Shown piece after piece: positions 7,543-14,493 of a stretch of 16,752 bases of DNA. How positions within the stretch are numbered: the first letter of the stretch is position 1; every line of letters begins with the position of its first letter. The notes beneath the pieces are model-generated. The model saw only the letters and a list, made by a program, of their open reading frames with translations, did not search any database and was not told the DNA's origin. The position numbers and the translations under genes are program-made. The DNA comes from Pseudomonadota bacterium (lineage in GTDB: Bacteria; SAR324; XYD2-FULL-50-16; JAHJRI01): NCBI GenBank assembly GCA_022360105.1, contig JAKSDL010000493.1, positions 1 through 16,752 on the forward strand, written 5' to 3'.

Positions 7543-7569
7543 GGTTGAATCGAGCGTAGCGGATTCACC
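7543..7569. repeat. REP-like palindrome after polA
   Basis: GGT-T-GAATC (7543-7551) pairs with GATTC-ACC (7562-7569), giving eight base pairs with one bulged T and a 10-nt loop containing AGCGTAGC. The same 8-mer core occurs in the mini-hairpin of the right arm of the 3343-3688 element. It lies 26 bp after the polA stop with no T-tract, so it may act as a transcript-end structure or be a dispersed repeat. Confidence 0.4.
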
Positions 7570-7629
7570 GGTACAAAATCTAGTGATGTTGCTTTTGGAG
7601 TACATCCACGTTCATGAATAAACAAAAAC

Positions 7630-7896
7630 ATGTGTAGAAACATTAAAAACTTATTCAATTTCGATCCGCCTGCTACGGATGAAGAGATCACAGCCTCTTC
7701 AATTCAATTTGTGCGAAAGCTGAGTGGATTTCAAAAACCATCACGGGCAAATGAAGAGGTATTTAATAATGCGGTTGAACAAGTCAGTGCCGTTGCAAGA
7801 ACATTGATCGATTCACTTGTCACTGATGCACCAGCCAAAAACCGGGAAGAAGAAAAGGAAAAAGCACGCTTGCGCAATGCCAAACGGTTTGGATAA
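7630..7896 (+). CDS. DUF2277 family small protein
   Basis: An 88-residue protein matching DUF2277 over its whole length: MCRNIKNLFNFDPPATDEEI at the start, a central QFVRKLSGFQKPS, then a helix ending in DSLVTDAPAKNRE, and a KARLRNAKRFG tail. Members of this family are small cytoplasmic proteins of unknown function, found in many proteobacteria and Chloroflexi. The Met-Cys-Arg-Asn start fixes ATG at 7630, although no ribosome site is obvious upstream. It lies 113 bp after polA on the same strand and 70 bp before the TPR gene. The spacing does not prove an operon. Confidence 0.92.
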   Translation: MCRNIKNLFNFDPPATDEEITASSIQFVRKLSGFQKPSRANEEVFNNAVEQVSAVARTLIDSLVTDAPAKNREEEKEKARLRNAKRFG

Positions 7897-7966
7897 CAAA
7901 CTCCAATCAATATATTTACTAAAGCGGCGAAGGATTGTTGGCAATCTCTAAGATAGGAGATTTAAA

Positions 7967-8458
7967 ATGATTCGAAAGATCTTTACATTGGTAACAGTTG
8001 TCATGTTGAGTTTGGTATTTTTATCCGACCAGGCATTGGCGGCCGGAGGTGGAGGTGGTGATCGGGATTATAATCCCACATCCAAGGATTCTGTTAACTT
8101 TAAAAAGGGAAAGAGTGCTGTACAATCCGAACAATACGAAACAGCTATTCAACATCTCTTGAAAGCTTCGTATGAATCACCAAAAAACGCTGACGTTTTT
8201 AATTTATTGGGATTTAGCTATCGAAAACTGGGTAAGTTTGATCAATCGTTTGATTATTACAACAAGGCATTGTCCATAAACCCTAAACATCGTGGTGCCA
8301 ATGAGTATATTGGGGAATTGTATTTACAAACCAATAATCTGGCTGGCGCTGAGAAGCATTTAAAAGTACTGGATAAGGTCTGCTGGTTTGGATGTGCAGA
8401 ATATGATGAGTTGAAAGAAGCTATTGCAAAGTATAAAGCTGAAAATCAACTGGAATAG
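7967..8458 (+). CDS. Secreted TPR-repeat protein
   Basis: A 163-residue protein with a Sec signal peptide (residues 1-25, cleavage after ALA, before a run of five Gly). About three tetratricopeptide repeats follow: ~42-74, ~76-108 (NLLGFSYRKLGKFDQSFDYYNKALSINP is the clearest part) and ~110-142. The C-terminus has a Cys139-x3-Cys143 pair (VCWFGC) before a helix, which could form a disulfide in the periplasm. TPRs mediate protein-protein contacts; the partner is unknown. An AGGAG site (7955-7959) is ideally placed seven bases before ATG at 7967. Proteins with this compact layout (signal peptide, short Gly-rich linker, TPRs, Cys pair) recur in Gram-negative bacteria without a defined function. 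Confidence 0.85.
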   Translation: MIRKIFTLVTVVMLSLVFLSDQALAAGGGGGDRDYNPTSKDSVNFKKGKSAVQSEQYETAIQHLLKASYESPKNADVFNLLGFSYRKLGKFDQSFDYYNKALSINPKHRGANEYIGELYLQTNNLAGAEKHLKVLDKVCWFGCAEYDELKEAIAKYKAENQLE

Positions 8459-8622
8459 AACAAATCGAGATTAAACGCCTCTCGAAGCTATTCTATCGGA
8501 TTCAGGCCGGTTATCGCGAAGGTATGGTTTAATGCCCACTGGCGCTATATAAGGAAGTTTCGGACGTTGTTTTATTTGCAATTATTAACGATACATCCTC
8601 AAGTAAGTTCTTTTGAGTCTAA

Positions 8623-8649
8623 TACCCCGCCGCCTGTGACGACGGGGTA
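8623..8649. terminator. Hairpin between convergent TPR and decarboxylase-like genes
   Basis: TACCCCGCCG (8623-8632) pairs with CGACGGGGTA (8640-8649), ten positions with one C-A mismatch and a 7-nt loop. It lies between two converging genes, 165 bp after the TPR stop and 67 bp beyond the minus-strand gene's stop. No T-tract follows on either strand, so the assignment as a shared transcript end is tentative. The rest of the 257-bp gap (8459-8715) holds nothing recognised. Confidence 0.45.
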
Positions 8650-8715
8650 CCTCACTACCAAACAACAGAACAACGCGCTTGCAATGAGAGGTTAAGAGCT
8701 GTGGTTTTTTGCAGT

Positions 8716-9552
8716 TTATCCCAGATAGTCCACCGTATGTTCCGCTTTTTTGTTCTTGCCAATGTACCCTTGGTAATCATCGGTATTGTATTCGATGACC
8801 TCTCCTTTGGGAAGAATCGCAAATCGTTCGGTGTAGTAGACGGTCATAATCGGTCGTTTGGAAAGTCCCAGTTCCCTGATGCTCTCCGAAACAGGGTGAT
8901 CTCCCAATTTTAAAGCAGAGCCTGAAGGATAAAGCGCTACACGCTTTCTCGATTTCATCGGCACGACTGTCTTTATCAAACTGTTGTCTTTTACCGAATA
9001 AGAGATGAGCGATCTGTTTTCCCTGTGATAAATTCCCTTTCTCATCATTTTAATTTTCAGAATGGATTGCTCACCTTCGCTCAATTTGCAGGAGAATTTC
9101 TCGGGGGTAATTCTGAATTGCATGGAGGCAATAAATTTTGGATATCCCCATTGCCCTCGGCCGGCATCCCTGGCTTCAATTTTGGTTACCGGCAAATGCT
9201 GGACGAACACTCCAAACCCGGGAAAGCTGGATTCCATCAACATCGCTTTAGTTACCGTAAATGTCTTCGGTTTTTCACCATAAATGACCGGAACAATTGC
9301 GCCGACTTCTCCATAGGGGCCTATGCTGGTATCGATATAATTAAACACGGCAATAGCATAAAGCGATCTGCCGGTTGGAAGTGTCAAAGGGTGTAGATTG
9401 CGAGAAGGCAGCAGATCAATCAGTTTTTGGGTATCAGCCGTAAAATAAAGAGCAAAGCAATCGTCTCGATAGTAGTTGATCGGGAGATTGAAAGTCGCTT
9501 TTCCATGGGTGACTTCCTCATACAGATCGGTCTGCGAAAAGAATTTTTTCAT
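8716..9552 (-). CDS. Acetoacetate decarboxylase-family protein
   Basis: A 278-residue protein of the acetoacetate decarboxylase fold. The family contains lysine Schiff-base decarboxylases and related enzymes acting on other oxo-acids. Seen here are the Y-x-E segment (GPYGEVGAIVPV, Glu82), the HLPVTKIEARDAGR region and the Lys loop WGYPKF with Lys139 at the Schiff-base position. Classical acetoacetate decarboxylases have two adjacent lysines (PKK), the second lowering the pKa of the first. Here the second is Phe140, so true acetoacetate decarboxylase activity is doubtful. The ATG at 9552 is chosen over 9558 because AGGA sits five bases before it. It lies 99 bp downstream of alkB on the same strand and is probably co-transcribed. 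There is no signal peptide, so it is cytoplasmic. Confidence 0.8.
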   Translation of the reverse strand: MKKFFSQTDLYEEVTHGKATFNLPINYYRDDCFALYFTADTQKLIDLLPSRNLHPLTLPTGRSLYAIAVFNYIDTSIGPYGEVGAIVPVIYGEKPKTFTVTKAMLMESSFPGFGVFVQHLPVTKIEARDAGRGQWGYPKFIASMQFRITPEKFSCKLSEGEQSILKIKMMRKGIYHRENRSLISYSVKDNSLIKTVVPMKSRKRVALYPSGSALKLGDHPVSESIRELGLSKRPIMTVYYTERFAILPKGEVIEYNTDDYQGYIGKNKKAEHTVDYLG

Positions 9553-9651
9553 AATCATCCTGAGTTGGTTTGCTTCATCCTAACCAAACCTTTTGGGATT
9601 CTCAAGCTCTAACTCGATTTCTCGAAAATTTTGAGTTTCAGGCCGGTTGGG

Positions 9652-10725
9652 TTAACTCCGTTTTCCCTGCCAGGAACGTTCTGCGTTTTTATTATTGAGT
9701 TGTTCCACCCGGGGATTCATGATCTTTTTCCAAAGAGGTGGAATCACAGCAAGCCAGATCATACCTGCATAACCGGTTGGCAATTGGGGACTTTCATCAA
9801 AATGTCTGAGGATCTGGTATCGCCTCCCCGGTTTATAATGATGATCCGAGTGGCGTTGCAAATTGAATAGAAACAGATTGGTTAACAGGTTGCTTGAGTT
9901 CCAGGAATGCCAGGGTTTTGTGGATTCATATTTCCCATCGACCTGGTTGCGCAGCAATCCGTAATGCTCAATATAATTGACAATCTCCAGCAGACAAATG
10001 GCAACCAAGCTTTGTCCGACAAACAGAATCAATACGCTGCGGGGAAAACACAGGTAAATAGCAACCAAAGTTGCTGATTCAATAAGAATATATTTCAGAA
10101 ACCTGTTTTTTAAACTGAAAAACCAGGTATTGTTACGTTTTAGTCGTGACCGCTCAAATTGAAAAACGTTTACTAATCCACCGATGATCGTTCTTGGCAA
10201 AAAAAGGAAAAACCCCTCTCCTAACCGGGCCGTGGCAGGATCTTCCGGTGTTGCGACAGAACGATGATGCCCGACGACGTGTTCCAGTCCCCAATGCATG
10301 TAAAGGCAGGTAGAAAGCATCAATTGTCCCAAAAAGGACTCCAATTTCCGATTAACTCTGTGCACAAGTTCATGGGCTACATTAATGCCCAGTATTCCTG
10401 ATGATATGCCCAGGGAGACTGTTAAGCCAACAAACTCAATTCCACTGATCGGTGTCTTCCAAACCATGATGCATGCCCAAACAACCAGCCCACATTGCAG
10501 TGGAGCACAAAACCAGGTCAATAATTTGTAACGAATGTCGGATAGCAATCTCTGCTCTTCCCCGCTGGTTGGATTAACGGTATAATCTTTCAACAAAAGG
10601 TCCAGTAGAGGCACAATTCCAAAAACGACCACGGGAGTAAAAAAAATAAACCAGCCACCCAGGTAAAATCCCGTTAAAACGCTCAAAGGCACGAGATATA
10701 CGACACCAAACAAAAAAGGATTCAT
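9652..10725 (-). CDS. alkB: AlkB-type alkane 1-monooxygenase / membrane di-iron hydroxylase
   Basis: A 357-residue integral membrane non-haem di-iron enzyme. All AlkB histidine motifs are present in order: HELVH (118-122), EHVVGHH (148-154) followed by the AlkB-typical VATPEDPATAR, NYIEHYG (250-256) and LQRHSDHH (289-296). About six hydrophobic segments place it in the inner membrane. AlkB enzymes hydroxylate terminal carbons of medium-chain alkanes with electrons from rubredoxin; no rubredoxin gene or fused domain is in the window. It is slightly short for AlkB (~400) but the core is complete. Alternatives are a related membrane hydroxylase with another lipid substrate. An upstream TTG (10761) extends the frame, but GGAG six bases before ATG 10725 fixes the start. 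A good promoter and a palindrome lie directly upstream. Confidence 0.88.
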   Translation of the reverse strand: MNPFLFGVVYLVPLSVLTGFYLGGWFIFFTPVVVFGIVPLLDLLLKDYTVNPTSGEEQRLLSDIRYKLLTWFCAPLQCGLVVWACIMVWKTPISGIEFVGLTVSLGISSGILGINVAHELVHRVNRKLESFLGQLMLSTCLYMHWGLEHVVGHHRSVATPEDPATARLGEGFFLFLPRTIIGGLVNVFQFERSRLKRNNTWFFSLKNRFLKYILIESATLVAIYLCFPRSVLILFVGQSLVAICLLEIVNYIEHYGLLRNQVDGKYESTKPWHSWNSSNLLTNLFLFNLQRHSDHHYKPGRRYQILRHFDESPQLPTGYAGMIWLAVIPPLWKKIMNPRVEQLNNKNAERSWQGKRS

Positions 10726-10731
10726 GTCTCT

Positions 10732-10735
10732 CTCC
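10732..10735 (-). promoter_or_regulatory. alkB: Ribosome binding site deciding the alkB start
   Basis: On the minus strand GGAG is followed by AGAGAC and ATG (10725), a six-base spacing. This rules in 10725 over the TTG at 10761, which lacks such a site and would lie at the predicted transcription start. Confidence 0.7.
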
Positions 10736-10752
10736 AACGAATGTTGAAAATA

Positions 10753-10764
10753 TGGTTGCAACCA
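10753..10764. promoter_or_regulatory. Perfect 12-bp palindrome over the predicted alkB start site
   Basis: TGGTTGCAACCA is identical on both strands. It abuts the -10 box (10765-10770) and covers the predicted transcription start (~10758). A repressor bound here would block alkB transcription, so it is a candidate operator. The binding protein is unknown and no regulator gene is in the window. Confidence 0.4.
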
Positions 10765-10793
10765 ATTATATCAATCAATATTTTTGCAAACAA
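10765..10793 (-). promoter_or_regulatory. alkB: Sigma-70-type promoter for alkB
   Basis: On the minus strand, TTGTTT (10793-10788), a 17-bp spacer and a perfect TATAAT (10770-10765). The predicted leader is ~32 nt and includes the GGAG site. The -35 matches only the TTG half, which is common where an activator helps. Confidence 0.55.
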
Positions 10794-11228
10794 GCTTTAA
10801 GAAGGCCTGAGTCGAAAGTACCCTTGACCATTTGCTATTTCAGCACTTAGGTTTAAAGCGTAAATATCCTGAACCTGACACAGCTCCGGAAACAAGTGGT
10901 ATTTTGCTTGCAGATGTTTATTTTAATTATAAAAATTCGACAAAAATGCCCTTGCACCAAATAGATCTGTCTGCAAGTTAACGAACAGAATTATCGATAA
11001 TACATTATCACGATGCTTACCCTACCTGAATTCAATAGTATTGCATTGGCCACAGCGAATAATCGTAAAGAGGCCCGTTTCTTTGCACCTCTTCTATTTC
11101 GCTGCTTTTAATCATGTCACTCCTTTTCCGGCAACACCCCCTGGTCAGTCTTATTTTCCTGAACTCCAACATCATGCTGCAAAAAGAGGTGGATCAGCGC
11201 ATGAAATTGCCTATTGGTATCAATTTGG
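10794..11228. other. Non-coding stretch (435 bp) upstream of the MMPL transporter
   Basis: This is the remainder of the divergent alkB/MMPL gap. It holds a weak plus-strand promoter candidate (TTGCTT 10904-10909, 18 bp, TATAAA 10928-10933), an inverted repeat GATAAT-AC-ATTATC (10996-11009), and a 43-codon open frame (11114-11245) that overlaps the transporter start. A 63-codon frame at 11041-11232 has a His/Pro-rich, unconvincing composition. No RNA gene or mobile element is recognised. Confidence 0.4.
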
Positions 11229-13529
11229 ATGAACTACCAAAATAACTTGCGAGATTGGAGAATGACAACATTTCTGCATCATCCAAAAAAGTGGTTGGTT
11301 TTCATCGTTCTGGTAACCATAGCACTCCTGCAACCTTTGTCCGGTTTGGTTCCTGATAACTCCCTCGGGGTCTGGTTTCACGAAAAAGACAGTTATTTCA
11401 GGGATTACAATCGCTTTAAAGAGGCTTTCGGAAACGATGCCAACATTACGCTTTTTTATGAAAATGACCAACTGTTTAGTCGACAACAATTGGAACTGAA
11501 CAGGAGTCTCACTTCAAAGCTGGAAAGTCTGAAAAACGTCAAAAGAGTCACCAGCCTGACAAACGTCAAGACGATACAATTGGATGGTTTATCGTTCGTC
11601 ACCGACTTTTTGATACCCAAAACTGCGAAACAATTAGACAGGATTGAGCAGGAAGCATTGGCAAACCCGATTCTATCCGGTCACCTGATTTCGGAAGACG
11701 GAAAAGTGACAACCCTTATTCTGGAGCTGTTGAAGGACGATGACGAGAGCAGCAAGCAAACAGTTCAAGCTGTAAAAGGCATTTTGTCTGAACCTGAATT
11801 TGCGGGAAACAATTATCACGTGTTTGGCGGTCTGGCAATCCTGGCTGAGATGAACGAGCTCTCCAACCGGGAATCGGGATTGTTTGTTTCCCTGATGATA
11901 GGAATTGCGGTGTTACTTTTGATCCTGATCTTTCGCTCAGTCCGGTTTGGATTGTACCCGATTGTCATTGCCCTGGTCAGCATGATTTGGACCACGGCAC
12001 TCTATTCAATCAACCATACAATAAATATGGTTTCCGGGATCATGCCACTTATTATTATTGTGATCAGTATCGCTGATTCGGTTCACATCATTTTTGATTA
12101 TCGATCATTTAGAAATTCCGGTCTGCGCAAACAACAGGCCATTCAAGCCTCAATAAGGAAACTGTTCAAACCCTGCCTGTTTACCAGTGTGACCACAGCC
12201 ATTGCATTCATGGCTTTTAGTTTCAGTACCATCCCACCCTTGCAATCCCTGGGAAGATACACGGGTTTGGGGGTAATGATAGCGTTTGCTCTTTCATTCT
12301 CCCTGCTTCCTATTTTATTGTTTTTATTTGAAAAGGATAACGACAGACACGGGCGAAAAGGCAAGGGTTCATTTCAAAACAAATGGGATCAACGGTTGGG
12401 AACCCTTCACAGGTTCATTGGCTTAAACAGGAAATCAATCCTAATTTTCGGGCTGACCTGTGTGCTGTTCGCTATGTATGGAATCACAAAACTGCGGTTT
12501 CAAACCGATCAAATCCAATATTTTAAATCGACACACCCTGTCAGGCTGGGTCATGCCTTGGCCCAGGAGCGTTTTCAAGGACTTTATCCGCTGGAAATAG
12601 TGATCGAGTCCAAAACGAAAGGCTTTTTTTATAAGACGGAGAATCTCAAATGGGTTCATGAGCTGGAAAACAAAATTCTTCAGCAAGAGCCCGTTCGTCG
12701 GACTATATCACTTTTTAACTACCACAGCCGACTTCTGGAAATTCGTAAGCAAAACGAGTTACCCGACGTTCCAACACGGGTTCAGGACAAAATTCTGGCT
12801 GAATTTGTAAGCACTTATCCGGATTTTGTAAGTGCCTTTCTCTCGACGGATGGCAGCCAGATCAGAATATCCGTTCGCTCCCGCTGGTTGGATAATCAGG
12901 AACTTATCAACCTGATCAACAATATCGAAAACATCCTTGCTCCCATGGTGAGCAGAAATAATACCACATACTTTATGACCGGGCACGTGGAGATGTTTGC
13001 CAGTTTGAATACTAAGTTGTTGGAGAGCCAGGTGAGCAGTTTTTTGATCTGTTTCGTTGTGATTTTTACCATGTTGTTCCTTCTGGCAAGAAAGATCGGC
13101 CTTGCAATCCTGGGGATGATACCGAACCTGCTGCCATTGGTTCTGACTCTGGGAATTATCGGCTGGTTAGGTTTAAAGCTGGACGTGGCAACAGTGATGA
13201 TAGCAGCTCTTTCCCTGGGAATTGCTGTGGACGATTCCGTGCACCTGATTCATTCCTATATCGAAAAAAGAAAACAAGGCAGTTCCCGGGATCTGGCGCT
13301 TAAATTCTCAATAAAAGAGACTGGCGGTCCCATAACGCTGACAACCCTGATCTTGATCGTTGGTTTTTCGGTCATGGTATTTTCCAGCTTCTTGCCCATT
13401 TTCTATTTCGGAATCTTTTTCTCATTGAACGTGTTTTTCGCCATCATCGGAGATCTGGTGATTCTACCGGCTATTCTGATGACATTTAAAGACAGGCGGG
13501 TACAACAGGTTGGGAAAGTTATCAATTGA
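11229..13529 (+). CDS. MMPL/RND superfamily exporter
   Basis: A ~766-residue inner-membrane transporter of the RND/MMPL (hydrophobe exporter, patched-like) superfamily. It shows the two-fold repeat: TM1 (~22-40) and a periplasmic domain (~41-215), then TM2-6 with GIMPLIIIVISIADSVH containing Asp283 in TM4. A second half repeats this, with a periplasmic domain and TM8-12 containing SLGIAVDDSVHLIHSY (Asp668-Asp669). These TM4/TM10 acids carry protons in RND pumps. Substrates in this branch tend to be lipids or hydrophobic compounds; none is known here. No membrane-fusion or TolC-type partner is adjacent. The start is uncertain: TTG 11214, ATG 11229 and ATG 11262 are in frame, all before TM1, and none has a well-spaced ribosome site (GGAG is only one base before 11262). 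It is divergent from alkB. Confidence 0.85.
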   Translation: MNYQNNLRDWRMTTFLHHPKKWLVFIVLVTIALLQPLSGLVPDNSLGVWFHEKDSYFRDYNRFKEAFGNDANITLFYENDQLFSRQQLELNRSLTSKLESLKNVKRVTSLTNVKTIQLDGLSFVTDFLIPKTAKQLDRIEQEALANPILSGHLISEDGKVTTLILELLKDDDESSKQTVQAVKGILSEPEFAGNNYHVFGGLAILAEMNELSNRESGLFVSLMIGIAVLLLILIFRSVRFGLYPIVIALVSMIWTTALYSINHTINMVSGIMPLIIIVISIADSVHIIFDYRSFRNSGLRKQQAIQASIRKLFKPCLFTSVTTAIAFMAFSFSTIPPLQSLGRYTGLGVMIAFALSFSLLPILLFLFEKDNDRHGRKGKGSFQNKWDQRLGTLHRFIGLNRKSILIFGLTCVLFAMYGITKLRFQTDQIQYFKSTHPVRLGHALAQERFQGLYPLEIVIESKTKGFFYKTENLKWVHELENKILQQEPVRRTISLFNYHSRLLEIRKQNELPDVPTRVQDKILAEFVSTYPDFVSAFLSTDGSQIRISVRSRWLDNQELINLINNIENILAPMVSRNNTTYFMTGHVEMFASLNTKLLESQVSSFLICFVVIFTMLFLLARKIGLAILGMIPNLLPLVLTLGIIGWLGLKLDVATVMIAALSLGIAVDDSVHLIHSYIEKRKQGSSRDLALKFSIKETGGPITLTTLILIVGFSVMVFSSFLPIFYFGIFFSLNVFFAIIGDLVILPAILMTFKDRRVQQVGKVIN

Positions 13530-13591
13530 ATAGTTTGAATGTTTTATTTATGTCCCTTTCCATGTTATTGCTATAAACCTTTTTCTCCATA

Positions 13592-13606
13592 CTGCCCGAT
13601 GGGCAG
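13592..13606. terminator. Hairpin after the MMPL gene
   Basis: CTGCCC (13592-13597), GAT loop, GGGCAG (13601-13606): a perfect 6-bp stem, 62 bp after the transporter stop. No T-tract follows, so it is only a possible transcript end. The rest of the 13530-13771 gap has no recognised feature. Confidence 0.35.
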
Positions 13607-13771
13607 GACCCGTCTCTCATCCTTCAAATGGTAAATTATTTTCAAATTGATTTGTAACCAGCTGGCATACCGACTACTTTAAATTCAGCTAATGTCTGCT
13701 GAAGGTTTGAATCGATTTTTGGGCTACTTCAAAGCTAAATGATTTTGTCACCTATTTACTCGGATCGAATC

Positions 13772-14482
13772 ATGCGAAATAAAATTTTTATACTCTGTCT
13801 GCTCATTTTTTGGGGCCTTGGAACTTTTGACCTGATATCTGCAGATATCTTTCAATCAGATCGCGCCCGCATGATTTCAAGGGATTTGAAAGGACGAGAT
13901 ATTATCGATGATGCAGTGTTAAAGGCAATGAGTGCAGTGCCTCGTCATCGTTTTGTACCTCCGTCCCTTCGCGATTATGCATATTTAGACCGTCCCTTAC
14001 CTATAGGTTTCAGTCAGACAATCAGTCAGCCGTATATTGTGGCTCTGATGTCGCAAATGCTGGAGGCCGCACCAGGTATGAAAGTGCTGGAGATCGGCAC
14101 CGGTTCCGGTTACCAGGCAGCGGTGCTCGAAGAGATGGGATTAAAGGTTTATTCAATCGAAATTATCCCCGGACTGGCCGAAAAAACGGGAAAGCTTTTT
14201 TCTGATCTGGACTTGCCCATCAAAGTAAAAAATGCGGACGGTTATTATGGGTGGGGAGAACATGCTCCTTTTGACAGAATCATTATCACTGCGGCGGCAA
14301 ATCATGTTCCCGGACCGTTGATCAATCAGTTAAAACCCGGAGGCAGATTAATACTTCCGCTGGGAAATACCCGTTTGCACCAGACTTTGACAGTCATTGA
14401 GAAAAAACCAAACGGCAAAACCGAGTTTTATTATCACATTGGGGTGCGATTTGTTCCAATGACTGGGAAGATGCTCGAATAG
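13772..14482 (+). CDS. pcm: Protein-L-isoaspartate O-methyltransferase with signal peptide
   Basis: A 236-residue protein. Residues ~25-236 are a full isoaspartyl methyltransferase, which uses S-adenosylmethionine to methylate isoaspartyl residues in damaged proteins: AVPRHRFVP (55-63), the family signature TISQPYIVALM (83-93), the SAM-binding loop VLEIGTGSGYQ (105-115), acidic Glu130, Asp156-Gly157 and the PGGRLILPLG segment. Before it is a clear signal peptide (MRNK, then a hydrophobic IFILCLLIFWGLG core ending near LISA). Most Pcm proteins are ~210 residues and cytoplasmic. The ATG at 13772 is chosen over 13739 because it gives a clean signal peptide with GGA eight bases upstream. It converges on the next gene with 11 bp between stops. 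SAM supply in the periplasm is an open question. Confidence 0.9.
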   Translation: MRNKIFILCLLIFWGLGTFDLISADIFQSDRARMISRDLKGRDIIDDAVLKAMSAVPRHRFVPPSLRDYAYLDRPLPIGFSQTISQPYIVALMSQMLEAAPGMKVLEIGTGSGYQAAVLEEMGLKVYSIEIIPGLAEKTGKLFSDLDLPIKVKNADGYYGWGEHAPFDRIIITAAANHVPGPLINQLKPGGRLILPLGNTRLHQTLTVIEKKPNGKTEFYYHIGVRFVPMTGKMLE

Positions 14483-14493
14483 CCGTGCAAGGC

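Noticed and set aside
8501..9648. Direct repeat of the 12-mer TTCAGGCCGGTT at 8501-8512 and 9637-9648, flanking the decarboxylase-like gene
   Set aside because: Several shared 12-mers are expected by chance in a window this size; no longer homology, inverted ends or mobile genes accompany it.
11041..11232. 63-codon open frame upstream of the MMPL gene
   Set aside because: Composition is unlike the neighbours (His/Pro/Phe-rich), there is no ribosome site or recognisable motif, and it overlaps the transporter start.
3475..13604. Shared 11-mer palindrome GCCCATCGGGC (3475-3485) and its reverse complement (13594-13604)
   Set aside because: Eleven-base matches between strands are common by chance; flanks do not extend the similarity.
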